Shown here: positions 52,134-60,636 of the stretch, one piece after another
How positions within the stretch are numbered: position 1 is the first letter of the stretch
Layout: each line of letters begins with the position of its first letter
Assembly: GCF_014645835.1 (NCBI RefSeq)
Contig: NZ_BMMM01000016.1
Span: 186,001 to 250,000, forward strand
Length of the DNA: 64,000 bases
Direction: 5' to 3'
DNA from: Streptomyces albiflavescens
GTDB lineage: Bacteria; Actinomycetota; Actinomycetes; Streptomycetales; Streptomycetaceae
The notes under the pieces: generated by a model
Seen by the model: the letters and a program-made list of their open reading frames with translations, nothing else
Told to the model about the DNA's origin: nothing
Databases searched by the model: none
Position numbers and translations under genes: made by a program

Positions 52134-54209
52134 GTGTCAGCATCACCCTTGCCCGCTCGGTTGCGCACCGCAGCAGCACGCCTCCTCCTACCCACGGTGC
52201 TCGCCTTGTCGTTCGCCGTTCAGGCAGTAGGCGCCCTCCTCCCCAGCGTCCCCCTGCTCGTGGGCTCCACTGCTGTCGGTCTGGCAGCGGACTTCGCGCT
52301 GCACCGGTGGCAGCGGAACATGGCCGCTGCCCTCGGGAAACTGCACGCGACCGTGTTCGTGCGCCAGATCGTCCGGGACCTTCTGATGATGGTCGGCCTG
52401 ATCGTCATCGAGGATCAGGACTACGAGAAGAAGTACCTGTCTCTCGTCTGCGGTCTGCTGATCTTCTACGCCCTGCATTTCGCATGCCAGGCAGTGGCGA
52501 TGCTGGTACGCCGCACCCGCACCCTGCCGGTGGTGACCCGGAACATCGACGCCTCGCAGCTGCGGCTCAGCCCGGCTCCCCCGGCGCTGCTGATGCAGCG
52601 CTCCGGGCAGCGGCTCCTCATGTTCAGCCTGCCCTCGACGGCCGGCCTGCTGACCGACGCGACGGGCGGCTCGGCCCGGTGGGCCGCCGCGGGAATCGCC
52701 CTCTCCATTGCCTTCGCGCTGGTGGCCATCGGCAGGCTGCTGCCGCGGCTGCTGCCGGGACGCAGGCCGGTGACGAACGAGCAGGCGCTGGAGTGGTTCG
52801 AAGCATGGCTCGCGGAGTACCAACCGACGGTGGGCATGTATTTCTCCGGCGGCACGAGCTCGGCCTATCAGGCGAACATGTGGCTGGAGCCGCTGGCCCG
52901 GCTGGAGGGCCGTCCGCTGATCGTGCTGCGTGAGCGCTTCATGGTGAGGCAGATCGCGTCCACCGACATCCCGATCGTGTGTCTGCCGAAGGTCGCCGAC
53001 CTGATGAGGCTGGAGCAGTCCACGCTGAAGACGCTGATCCACCCGTCGAACTCGGGGAAGACCTCGCAGGTGCTGCGCATCCCCACCATCAAGCACGCGT
53101 TCGTCAACCACGGCGAGAGCGACAAACTGTCGAGCTGCAATCCGTATGCGAAGGCGTACGACGAGGTATGGGTGGCCGGTCCCGCGGCGCGCCAGCGGTA
53201 CGCCCTGGCGAACGTGGGCATCGACGACAAGGACGTCGTGGAGATCGGACGCCCGCAGTTGGACGTGATCGAGCCGTATGCCGGTGCGGCCGCGGGCCCG
53301 TACACCACGGTTCTCTACGCCCCCACGTGGGAGGGGTGGGACGGCAACCCGGGCAACACCTCGATCATCGAGGCCGGCGAGAACATCGTCCGCACCCTCC
53401 TGGCCGATCCGGGCGTCCGGCTCCTGTACAAGCCGCACCCGCTGACCGGTTCGGTCGTTCCCCAGGCGGGAGCCGCGAACGCCCGGATCCAGGAGATGAT
53501 CCGCGCCGCGAACGCCGTCCGTGCCGCGGAACACGCCGATGAGCGACCGGCGCCCTCCGCAGCGGCGGAACTGACCCGCCGGACCGCCGAACTCGACCGA
53601 CTGACCACGTCCTCGTCCCGGACGAGCGCGGACGACGCGGAGCGGATGCTGCTCCAGTCGGCCCCGGAGCCCGGCCGGGCCGCGGCCGTGGCCGCCGCGA
53701 CCGCCGCCTGGGGAGCCGCGTTCTGGGCCTCGTTCCCCGCGTGGGAGCACCAGATCGTCACCGGGGCGCGGCCGAACGTCTACGCCTGCTTCAACGCGGC
53801 CGACGTGCTGGTCAGCGATGTCTCCAGCGTCATCTCCGACTATCTGGCGAGCGAGAAGCCCTACGCCGTCGCGAACACCAGCGGCCTTCCCGAGCAGGAC
53901 TTCCGCGACGCCTTCCCCACTGTCCGGGCAGGCGCCGTCCTCACTCCGGACGCCTCCGGCATACCGGCCCTGCTGGAGTCCGTGCGCCACCCCGAGAAGG
54001 ACGCCTACGCCGAGGCCCGCACCGAGCTCAAGCTGCACCTGCTGGGTCCCTCCGACCCACCGTCCGTCGTCCGCTTCAACGACGCGGCCCGTGCTTTGTG
54101 CGCGGCGGCCGACGAACACCGGGCAGGTATGGCGGTGCGAGCGCTCGCGGGAATCCCGAGACAGCGAGACGCCGGCGCAACGCTGGAGAGCGAGCACGTC
54201 AGGGGTTGA
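52134..54209 (+). CDS. Membrane CDP-glycerol glycerophosphotransferase-like protein (TagF-type)
   Basis: 691 residues from the GTG at 52134, which has GGAG eight bases upstream; a GTG at 52098 is an alternative without a site. The first ~230 residues contain about four hydrophobic helices. The rest resembles the CDP-glycerol glycerophosphotransferase domain: FVNHGESDKLSSCNPYAKAYDEVWVAG (His near 326), VLYAPTWEGWDGN, YKPHPL (His near 436) and ADVLVSDVSSVISDYLASEKPYAV, the two His being the catalytic pair in TagF. An Ala/Arg-rich helical insertion (about 460-540) interrupts the domain. It may polymerise a teichoic-acid-like cell-wall polymer. It stands alone, next to tRNA-Tyr. Confidence 0.85.
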   Translation: MSASPLPARLRTAAARLLLPTVLALSFAVQAVGALLPSVPLLVGSTAVGLAADFALHRWQRNMAAALGKLHATVFVRQIVRDLLMMVGLIVIEDQDYEKKYLSLVCGLLIFYALHFACQAVAMLVRRTRTLPVVTRNIDASQLRLSPAPPALLMQRSGQRLLMFSLPSTAGLLTDATGGSARWAAAGIALSIAFALVAIGRLLPRLLPGRRPVTNEQALEWFEAWLAEYQPTVGMYFSGGTSSAYQANMWLEPLARLEGRPLIVLRERFMVRQIASTDIPIVCLPKVADLMRLEQSTLKTLIHPSNSGKTSQVLRIPTIKHAFVNHGESDKLSSCNPYAKAYDEVWVAGPAARQRYALANVGIDDKDVVEIGRPQLDVIEPYAGAAAGPYTTVLYAPTWEGWDGNPGNTSIIEAGENIVRTLLADPGVRLLYKPHPLTGSVVPQAGAANARIQEMIRAANAVRAAEHADERPAPSAAAELTRRTAELDRLTTSSSRTSADDAERMLLQSAPEPGRAAAVAAATAAWGAAFWASFPAWEHQIVTGARPNVYACFNAADVLVSDVSSVISDYLASEKPYAVANTSGLPEQDFRDAFPTVRAGAVLTPDASGIPALLESVRHPEKDAYAEARTELKLHLLGPSDPPSVVRFNDAARALCAAADEHRAGMAVRALAGIPRQRDAGATLESEHVRG

Positions 54210-54529
54210 GTCCCCAGGGCATGTACGCCGATGTCCCCGGAGCAGCCGGCAACCGCACCGCCTAGTGCGGCGGCCGCCTGTTCCGTGGGACATCCGCTTT
54301 CGCGGTGCGCAGCCATGGACCGGGGATCGAACTCCGATCAACGCGGCGCTTGCCGCTGTTGCGTGCGGCAGGAGATCCAGCCCGCCGACCAGCCGAATAT
54401 CTGCCCGGGTACTGGCACTCGGACTGCCGGCAGGCGCACCGATCTCGCCCGCCATGAAGAGCTTTCGAGATGAGGCGTTCGAACGCGAGACAGTGTGAGA
54501 CAGCGCGCTGATCACCAAGAGGCATGACG
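54210..54529. other. Intergenic region without a recognised gene
   Basis: About 320 bases between the TagF-like gene and the tRNA-Tyr terminator. Base composition is slightly less GC-rich than the flanks and the short open frames in all six readings have poor third-position bias. I see no RNA gene or repeat. Confidence 0.5.
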
Positions 54530-54570
54530 AAGGGCCCGTGACCTGCTTTTGCAGCAGGTCACGGGCCCTT
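54530..54570 (-). terminator. Terminator of tRNA-Tyr
   Basis: A perfect 18-base inverted repeat (AAGGGCCCGTGACCTGCT and its complement) with a five-base loop lies just beyond the tRNA-Tyr 3' end. Confidence 0.85.
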
Positions 54571-54580
54571 CGTTCCCGTG

Positions 54581-54662
54581 TGGCGGCGCCAGGATTCGAA
54601 CCTGGGAAGGCTGAGCCGGCAGATTTACAGTCTGCTCCCTTTGGCCGCTCGGGCACACCGCC
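54581..54662 (-). tRNA. trnY: tRNA-Tyr (anticodon GTA)
   Basis: 82 bases, class II with a long variable arm. Acceptor GGCGGTG pairs with CGCCGCC, discriminator A, anticodon loop CTGTAAA between GCAGA and TCTGC, T-loop TTCGAAT. No CCA is encoded. Confidence 0.95.
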
Positions 54663-54886
54663 GGGGTTGCTGCCTTGAGACCCGCTTTTCGGCGGCGTTC
54701 GCTGGCAACGACGTAAACGATACCTGATGCCCGGGGGTGCTTCGCCACCCCATTGATCGGCGCTTGGAGGGGAGCGGGTGGCTAGGCTTATGCGGATGCG
54801 ACCCGGGACCGTTGACGGGCTCGACGGCCGCCCCCATGCATCTCCATGCACCCCGATCCCCACCCCGATACAAGGAGCCACAGGAC

Positions 54887-55375
54887 ATGGCCGACTCCAG
54901 TTTCGACATCGTCTCGAAGGTCGAGCGGCAGGAGGTCGACAACGCCCTCAACCAGGCCGCCAAGGAGATCTCGCAGCGCTACGACTTCAAGAACGTCGGC
55001 GCCTCCATCTCCTGGTCCGGCGAGAAGATCCTGATGGAAGCGAACTCCGAGGAGCGGGTGAAGGCCATCCTCGATGTGTTCGAGACCAAGCTGATCAAGC
55101 GCGGCATCTCGCTGAAGGCGCTGGACGCCGGCGAGCCCCAGCTCTCCGGCAAGGAGTACAAGATCTTCGCGTCGATCGAAGAAGGCATCTCCCAGGAGAA
55201 CGCGAAGAAGGTGGCGAAGATCATTCGCGACGAGGGCCCGAAGGGCGTGAAGGCGCAGGTGCAGGGCGACGAGCTGCGCGTCAGCTCGAAGAGCCGTGAC
55301 GACCTGCAGGCCGTGCAGGCCCTGCTCAAGGGCAAGGACTTCGACTTCGCGCTGCAGTTCGTGAACTACCGGTAG
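54887..55375 (+). CDS. YajQ-family nucleotide-binding protein
   Basis: 162 residues from the ATG at 54887 (MADSSFDIVSKVERQEVDNA). The full YajQ pattern is present: AAKEISQRYDFKNVGASISW, IKRGISLKALDAGEPQLSGKEYKIFASIEEGI, and SKSRDDLQAVQALLKGKDFDFALQFVNYR. YajQ proteins have two ferredoxin-like domains, bind nucleotides or RNA, and in some bacteria bind c-di-GMP and act as transcription co-regulators. It is a single gene ending at a terminator shared with the convergent GlsB-like gene. Confidence 0.96.
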   Translation: MADSSFDIVSKVERQEVDNALNQAAKEISQRYDFKNVGASISWSGEKILMEANSEERVKAILDVFETKLIKRGISLKALDAGEPQLSGKEYKIFASIEEGISQENAKKVAKIIRDEGPKGVKAQVQGDELRVSSKSRDDLQAVQALLKGKDFDFALQFVNYR

Positions 55376-55400
55376 CCGTCGGTTCGTTGCGCGTACGAGA

Positions 55401-55430
55401 AAGGGTGGGCACCCGGGGGTGCCCACCCTT
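55401..55430. terminator. Bidirectional terminator between yajQ-like and glsB-like genes
   Basis: AAGGGTGGGCACC and its perfect complement, 13 bases each, with a CGGG loop, lie between two convergent genes with A/T ends on both strands. Confidence 0.85.
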
Positions 55431-55463
55431 CTCGCCTGCTGGCTGCGGCCTCGGGGTGCGCGC

Positions 55464-55730
55464 TCAGCGGCGCGAGTCGCCGAACAGAATGCGGTAGAGG
55501 ACGAGCAGGACGAGCGAGCCGCCGATCGCGGCAGCCCACGTGGCACCGTCGTAGAACTGCTTGGTGATCGGGTGGTCCAGCCAGCGCGCGGATATCCAGC
55601 CGCCGATGAAGGCCCCCGTGATGCCGATGAGGGTCGTGCCGATGAAGCCGCCCGGGTCACGGCCCGGCAGCAGGAACTTGGCGATGGCTCCGGCCAACAG
55701 CCCCAGGATGATCCAGCTGATGATGCTCAT
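55464..55730 (-). CDS. GlsB/YeaQ/YmgE-family stress membrane protein
   Basis: 88 residues with three short Gly-rich membrane segments: IISWIILGLLAGAIAKFLLPG, FIGTTLIGITGAFIGGWISARWL, and TWAAAIGGSLVLLVLYRILFG. The GRDPGG turn after the first helix is the family hallmark (transglycosylase-associated/GlsB). Such small proteins are induced by envelope or general stress in many bacteria; the function is not known. It is divergent from the APC permease gene. Confidence 0.95.
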   Translation of the reverse strand: MSIISWIILGLLAGAIAKFLLPGRDPGGFIGTTLIGITGAFIGGWISARWLDHPITKQFYDGATWAAAIGGSLVLLVLYRILFGDSRR

Positions 55731-55903
55731 GCCGTGAACCTGCCTCTCCGCGCCGTGCGTGTGCTGTGCTCCTGCTCCGGCCGGGCTGTGTCCATGCCTT
55801 CGGGTTCGAGCAGCCCGTTGGTCGTGTTGGTGTTCTTCTCGCGTTGCCGGGGAGGACGCCCTGTCGGCGCCGTTCGGTTGCAGCGATCAGTAGGGTGCGG
55901 CAC

Positions 55904-57148
55904 ATGACACAGTCCGGTTCTGAGTTGCGGCGCACCCTGGGAGTCGGGGACGCCGTGGTCATCGGGCTCGGCTCGATGGTCGGTGCCGGGATCTTCGCGG
56001 CGCTCGGCCCCGCGGCGCGGGCGGCCGGATCCGGGCTGCTGCTCGGGCTCGCGATCGCCGCCGTGGTCGCCTACTGCAACGCGATGTCCTCGGCCCGGCT
56101 GGCGGCCCTGTATCCCGCTTCTGGCGGCACATACGTCTACGGGCGCGAGCGGCTCGGCGCCTTCTGGGGGTACCTGGCGGGCTGGTCCTTCGTCGTCGGC
56201 AAGACGGCCTCCTGTGCGGCGATGGCGCTCACTGTGGGTGCGTACGTCTGGCCGGGGCAGGCGCACGCGGTGGCGGTCGCGGCCGTGGTGGCCCTGACCG
56301 CGGTGAACTACGGCGGCGTACAGAAGTCGGCCTGGCTGACGCGGGCGATCGTGGCGGTGGTCCTGGCGGTCCTCGCTTCCGTGGTGGTCGTGTGCCTGGG
56401 CTCGGACGCCTCCGACACCGGACGGCTGGACATCGGAGTCTCCGCCGGCGCGGGCGGGGTGCTTCAGGCGGCCGGGCTGCTGTTCTTCGCGTTCGCCGGG
56501 TACGCGCGGATCGCGACCCTCGGTGAGGAGGTACGGGATCCGGCGCGCACCATCCCGCGCGCGATCCCGCTGGCTCTGGGCATCGCGCTCGTGGTGTACG
56601 CGGCGGTGTCGGTGGCTGTCCTTTCCGTGCTCGGGTCGGGCGGGCTCGGGCAGGCCGCGGCGCCGCTGGCCGACGCGGTGCGAGCTGCCGGTGCGCCCGG
56701 GCTCGTGCCGGTGGTCCGGGTGGGTGCCGCCGTGGCCGCGCTCGGCTCACTCCTTGCCCTGATCCTGGGCGTCTCGCGGACGACGCTGGCCATGGCCCGC
56801 GACGGTCATCTGCCGGGCGGCCTGGCCGCCGTACATCCGCGCTTCCACGTGCCGCACCGGGCGGAACTGGCCGTGGGCGTGGTGGTAGCGGCGCTGGCCG
56901 CGACGGTGGATGTGCGGGGCGCCATCGGGTTCTCCTCCTTCGGTGTGCTGGCGTACTACGCGGTGGCCAACGCATCGGCCTGGACGCTTGGTTCGGCTCC
57001 GGCGGCACGGGTTGGGCCGGTGGTGGGGCTCGTCGGGTGTGTGACGCTGGCGTTCGCGCTGCCGGGGGTTTCCGTGGTCGTGGGCACGGCTGTACTGGCG
57101 GTGGGGGCTGCGGCGTACGGCGTGCGGCGGTGGGTGGCTGCGCGGTAA
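55904..57148 (+). CDS. APC-family amino-acid permease
   Basis: 414 residues with about 12 membrane helices. The APC signature of helix 1 is GVGDAVVIGLGSMVGAGIFAALGPAA, and helix 3 reads ASGGTYVYGRERLGAFWGYLAGWSF. LFFAFAGYARIATLGEEVRDPARTIPRAI is the helix-6 broken-helix region typical of the superfamily. The ATG at 55904 starts directly before the first domain; an in-frame start far upstream is not supported. It likely imports or exchanges an amino acid; specificity is unknown. The C-terminus seems shortened relative to 14-helix relatives. Confidence 0.93.
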   Translation: MTQSGSELRRTLGVGDAVVIGLGSMVGAGIFAALGPAARAAGSGLLLGLAIAAVVAYCNAMSSARLAALYPASGGTYVYGRERLGAFWGYLAGWSFVVGKTASCAAMALTVGAYVWPGQAHAVAVAAVVALTAVNYGGVQKSAWLTRAIVAVVLAVLASVVVVCLGSDASDTGRLDIGVSAGAGGVLQAAGLLFFAFAGYARIATLGEEVRDPARTIPRAIPLALGIALVVYAAVSVAVLSVLGSGGLGQAAAPLADAVRAAGAPGLVPVVRVGAAVAALGSLLALILGVSRTTLAMARDGHLPGGLAAVHPRFHVPHRAELAVGVVVAALAATVDVRGAIGFSSFGVLAYYAVANASAWTLGSAPAARVGPVVGLVGCVTLAFALPGVSVVVGTAVLAVGAAAYGVRRWVAAR

Positions 57149-57371
57149 CCATCGGCGGCGGGCGGGGAGCGCGGCCGTTACGGCGCCGACGGGCGGGGCA
57201 CAAGCGGTGGGGTGCGCCGCCGACCGGGACGGAGCGCGCCAAGCCTTGCGCCGCCGACAGAGACGCAGCGCCCCACCGTTTGCGTCGACCACTAGGGGGT
57301 TGTCACCGGCGGTACCCGACGCTGTCGCCCGCTCCTGCGCCCTCGCACCGCCCTCGCGCCCGGACGGTGGG

Positions 57372-57938
57372 CTAGGAGACCTGTGCCGCCGCCGTGCGTA
57401 TGCGGAAGCCGGGCCAAGGGGCCATGTCCGAGCCGTCGTTGGACTCCTCGTACCAACCTGTGCCGTCGAGCCAGGCCTCCAGCCAGGTCGCGAGGTCGGG
57501 TGCGTCCACGTACCAGGCGTGGTCGGCCTCGTCGGCGTTCGGCTCGAACAGCAGGACCGGCCCCTCGGGACTGTGGCAGTCCACGCACGCGTACATTCCG
57601 CAGCCCCAGTGGGATATCGGCAGGACGCCCTCGGGCCAGGGCCAGTCGGGGTCCTTGCGGCCGCTCTCGCGGTTGGCGAGGTACTGGGGAACAACCGCCG
57701 GCTCACCGGACGGAGGGCCGTCGAGCAGGGGCAACAGGCCGTATTCCGGACCGAATCCGCCGTCCCCTATCCGCATGTAGAGCGCGGCGAGCAGCGGCGG
57801 CAGGGCGAAGCCCAGAGCTGCCTCCGCGCGGGAGAGCGCGGCAGCGTCCACGGGCTCGGGGAGCGAAGGCCAGCCCCACGGCCGAGTGTTGTGGGCCCCT
57901 GAAGCGACCCGTGCCAGCAACTGCTCGATTTCGGTCAT
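57372..57938 (-). CDS. SMI1/KNR4 (SUKH)-like protein
   Basis: 188 residues from the ATG at 57938. The region WPSLPEPVDAAALSRAEAALGFALPPLLAALYMRIGDGGFGPEYGLLPL is the SUKH pattern (E-x2-LG-x2-LP-x9-I-x-DGGFGP). Further conserved blocks are SHWGCGMYACVDCHSPEGPVLLFEPN and LATWLEAWLDGTGWYEE. SUKH proteins include many immunity proteins against nuclease and other polymorphic toxins, but also regulators. No toxin gene is adjacent, so it may be an orphan immunity protein. A barstar-like gene lies 51 bases upstream on the same strand. Confidence 0.88.
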   Translation of the reverse strand: MTEIEQLLARVASGAHNTRPWGWPSLPEPVDAAALSRAEAALGFALPPLLAALYMRIGDGGFGPEYGLLPLLDGPPSGEPAVVPQYLANRESGRKDPDWPWPEGVLPISHWGCGMYACVDCHSPEGPVLLFEPNADEADHAWYVDAPDLATWLEAWLDGTGWYEESNDGSDMAPWPGFRIRTAAAQVS

Positions 57939-57989
57939 GGATTCATGATGCAGCGCGCCACTGACAATCGGGCGAGCTGTGGACAACCC

Positions 57990-59168
57990 TCAAGCCAGAC
58001 GGACGTCGACGCGCTTTTCGGCGAAGAAGGCGAGCAGTTCTTCGAAGGTCAGCGGGCGGTAGCCGGTGTGTGGGGTGACGCCCAGGCAGGTGCGGGCGAC
58101 GTGCGCGTCGTGCCAGACGAGCGTGAACGGTGGCTCGGCGCCCCAGCGGCCGCGCAGGCAGTCGTTGAGGGCGTCGAGGCCCCAGCCGAAGTACCCGCCG
58201 GGACCGTTCACCGCTTCGCCGAGCGCGCAGAAGAAGCCGCGCTCGTCGAGGATGTGGCGGCCGTCGAGGTGGTACGTCATGCCCGGGGGCCTGCCCGGCT
58301 CGCCGTGTATCCGGTTTTCCCGGGCCGTGCTGAGCCAGAAGTCACGGCCCTCGGGGCAGCAGCGCGCCCAGAGATTGCGCGCGGAGGGACGCCCCTCCCA
58401 CCACAGGTCCCAGACCTCCGAGGCCGCTGTCGGCGGGCGCTCCGACCAGGGTTCGAGGGTCAGGTCGATCAGGCCGGGGCCACGCGCGGACGGGATCCAC
58501 GCGGTGATTTCGCCCTCCACGGCCGCCTGGACGGTGCGGCCGTGTGTGTCGAGGCGCAGCACCTTCGCGTGCCCCAGGTCCTCCTCGCCCACGTTCAGAG
58601 CCGTCCGGAGGGCTCCGCGAGGCAGGCAGCCGAGCAGACGTAGCGGGGTCTCCACGGGTTCGGGTCGCTGTTCGTATCGCACATGCGCCAAGTCCTTGCA
58701 GGTGCCCCACGGGGCCTCCTCGGCGCTGAGCAGCCGGTAGCCCGGCGAGAGCGGCGGGCACTGCGGATAGTCGGACCCGTTGTCCTCCGACTCGGACGCC
58801 TCGACGGTGATGTCGCGGAGCGACAGGTCACGCGCGCAGGGGCGGTCGCCAAGGACGCGCACGCCCTCCAAGTGCCACGGCCACGCCTCGACGCGCTCGC
58901 CCTTCTTGTCGAGGGTCTCCAGGGCGAGGGAGCCGAGCGGCGCCGAGCCCTCGGCACGCGCGCGTGCGAGGGCAGTACTCAACTCGCCCTCCGGCACGCA
59001 TCCCAGCAGTTCGTACGTCCCGCGCGCGGGAGGGGGCGGATCCCCGAAGAGACCCTCGGCGTCCACGCACGTGGCCCATGTCTCCTCGTACCCGTCCTCG
59101 CCGTTGAACTCGGCCTCGGAGTCGTACGAAAGCAGCAGGTACCTCGGCGCCTCCACCCCCGCGCTCAC
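57990..59168 (-). CDS. Duplicated module fused to a barstar-like domain
   Basis: 392 residues. The first two thirds hold an internal duplication: about 10-125 (YLLLSYDSE to ARDLSLRDIT) and about 144-240 (YRLLSAEEA to LIDLTLEPW), sharing the phrases ELLGC-V/L-P-x-G and RVEAWPW/TVQAAVEG. The C-terminus (about 299-392) matches barstar: YHLDGRHILDERGFFCALGEAVNGPGGYFGWGLDALNDCLRG, with Asp332 and Asp336 corresponding to barstar Asp35 and Asp39 that bind barnase. Barstar domains inhibit ribonucleases. The role of the duplicated module is unknown. It lies in a minus-strand run between YccF and the SUKH-like gene. Confidence 0.82.
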   Translation of the reverse strand: MSAGVEAPRYLLLSYDSEAEFNGEDGYEETWATCVDAEGLFGDPPPPARGTYELLGCVPEGELSTALARARAEGSAPLGSLALETLDKKGERVEAWPWHLEGVRVLGDRPCARDLSLRDITVEASESEDNGSDYPQCPPLSPGYRLLSAEEAPWGTCKDLAHVRYEQRPEPVETPLRLLGCLPRGALRTALNVGEEDLGHAKVLRLDTHGRTVQAAVEGEITAWIPSARGPGLIDLTLEPWSERPPTAASEVWDLWWEGRPSARNLWARCCPEGRDFWLSTARENRIHGEPGRPPGMTYHLDGRHILDERGFFCALGEAVNGPGGYFGWGLDALNDCLRGRWGAEPPFTLVWHDAHVARTCLGVTPHTGYRPLTFEELLAFFAEKRVDVRLA

Positions 59169-59171
59169 CTC

Positions 59172-59564
59172 CTAGCGCGACGCGAACGGCTGGTCCGTGC
59201 GCACGATTTCGCGGCCCAGCGGGAGCAGCGAGACCGGGATGAGCTTGAAGTTGGCGATGCCGAACGGGATGCCGATGATCGTGATGCACAGGGCGATACC
59301 GGTGACGATGTGGGCGAGAGCGAGCCACCAACCCGCGAGAATCAGCCACAGGACGTTGCCGATGCAGGACGGCGCGCCCGCGTCTCGGCGCTCCACCGTC
59401 GTATAGCCGAAGGGCCACAGGGCATAGATGCCGATGCGGAAGGCGGCTATGCCGAACGGGATGCCGATGATGGTGATGCACAGCAGCACACCCGCGGCCA
59501 GATACCCGAGGAACAGCCAGAAGCCGCTCAGGACGAGCCAAATGACGTTCAGGATTGTCTTCAC
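59172..59564 (-). CDS. YccF-domain membrane protein
   Basis: 130 residues from a GTG at 59564. Two repeats of the YccF unit are visible: ILNVIWLVLSGFWLFLGYLAAGVLLCITIIGIPFGIAAFRIG and IGNVLWLILAGWWLALAHIVTGIALCITIIGIPFGIANFKL, each with two membrane helices and the IIGIPFGIA loop. YccF proteins are inner-membrane proteins of unknown function. The start overlaps the HtpX stop by four bases (GTGA), so it is translationally coupled to that protease. Confidence 0.93.
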   Translation of the reverse strand: MKTILNVIWLVLSGFWLFLGYLAAGVLLCITIIGIPFGIAAFRIGIYALWPFGYTTVERRDAGAPSCIGNVLWLILAGWWLALAHIVTGIALCITIIGIPFGIANFKLIPVSLLPLGREIVRTDQPFASR

Positions 59565-60424
59565 TGGTGGCGACCTGCCATCTGCTCGAGCCGGGCAATG
59601 CGCTCCGCCATCGGCGGATGCGTAGAGAACATCTTCGACATTCCCTGCCCCGGGCGAAAGGGGTTCGCGATCATCATGTGGCTTGCGGTCTCGATGCGTG
59701 GCTCCGGAGGCAGCGGCAGCTGCTTGGTGCCCGCGTCGAGCTTGCGCAGCGCGCTGGCGAGAGCGAGGGGGTCGCCGGTGAGCTGGGCGCCGGACGCGTC
59801 CGCCTCGTACTCCCTGGAGCGGCTGATGGCGAGCTGGATGAGGGAAGCGGCGATCGGCCCCAGGATCAGGATCAGCAGATAGCCGAGGATGCCCGGGCCC
59901 TCGTCGTCGTTCGAGCGGCCGACCGGGATCAGCCAGGCGAAGTTGACCAGGAACATGATCACTGAGGCGAGGGCACCGGCGACCGACGAGATCAGGATGT
60001 CGCGGTTGTAGACATGGCTCAGCTCGTGGCCGATGACGCCGCGCAGCTCGCGTTCGTCCAGGATGCGCAGGATGCCTTCGGTGCAGCACACGGCGGCGTT
60101 GCGCGGGTTGCGGCCCGTCGCGAACGCGTTCGGCGCCTCCGTCGGCGAGATGTACAGGCGCGGCATGGGCTGGCGGGCCTGGGTGGAGAGTTCGCGGACC
60201 ATGCGGTACAGCGCCGGGGCCTCGAATTCACTCACCGGGCGCGCTCGCATCGCGCGTAGAGCCAGTTTGTCGCTGTTCCAGTACGCGTACCCGTTCGTCC
60301 CGATCGCGATGAAGAGTGCGATGACGAGGCCGGTACGCCCGAAGAAGCTGCCGATGACGATGATGAGTGCGGACAGTCCCCCGAGGAGTACGGCGGTCCT
60401 GAGCCCGTTGTGCCGGCGGTGCAC
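59561..60424 (-). CDS. htpX: HtpX-family membrane zinc protease
   Basis: 287 residues, M48B family. Two N-terminal membrane helices (about 10-28 and 31-48), then the catalytic motif VIGHELSHVYNRD (His133, Glu134, His137), and further helices (about 143-170, 180-205). The third zinc ligand is in SREYEADASGAQL. Length and layout match HtpX, which degrades damaged membrane proteins in envelope stress. The gene is followed by coupled yccF. Confidence 0.96.
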   Translation of the reverse strand: MHRRHNGLRTAVLLGGLSALIIVIGSFFGRTGLVIALFIAIGTNGYAYWNSDKLALRAMRARPVSEFEAPALYRMVRELSTQARQPMPRLYISPTEAPNAFATGRNPRNAAVCCTEGILRILDERELRGVIGHELSHVYNRDILISSVAGALASVIMFLVNFAWLIPVGRSNDDEGPGILGYLLILILGPIAASLIQLAISRSREYEADASGAQLTGDPLALASALRKLDAGTKQLPLPPEPRIETASHMMIANPFRPGQGMSKMFSTHPPMAERIARLEQMAGRHQ

Positions 60425-60590
60425 GGTACGCCCTCCAAGTGGTGCGGCAGGGGAACCCTTTGCTTACTGATGCTCTGCATCCACTCTTCAGTGGACCCTC
60501 CCGTACTGGTCAAAGCCAGACGGGGAGCACTAGTTCCCTTGTGCGCGCGGCGGCGCGCGTGGGCCTTCCGGGTGATGGCGGACGGCACCT

Positions 60591-60625
60591 CACGCGCGCG
60601 TGGGCCACGAACCCACGCGCGCGTG
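60591..60625. repeat. Pair of CACGCGCGCGTG palindromes
   Basis: Two perfect CACGCGCGCGTG copies (60591-60602 and 60614-60625), 23 bases apart, directly beyond the nuoN stop. A degenerate third copy may lie near 60551. They share the core of the six-copy array at 49287. Confidence 0.85.
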
Positions 60626-60636
60626 CCCTGTGAATG

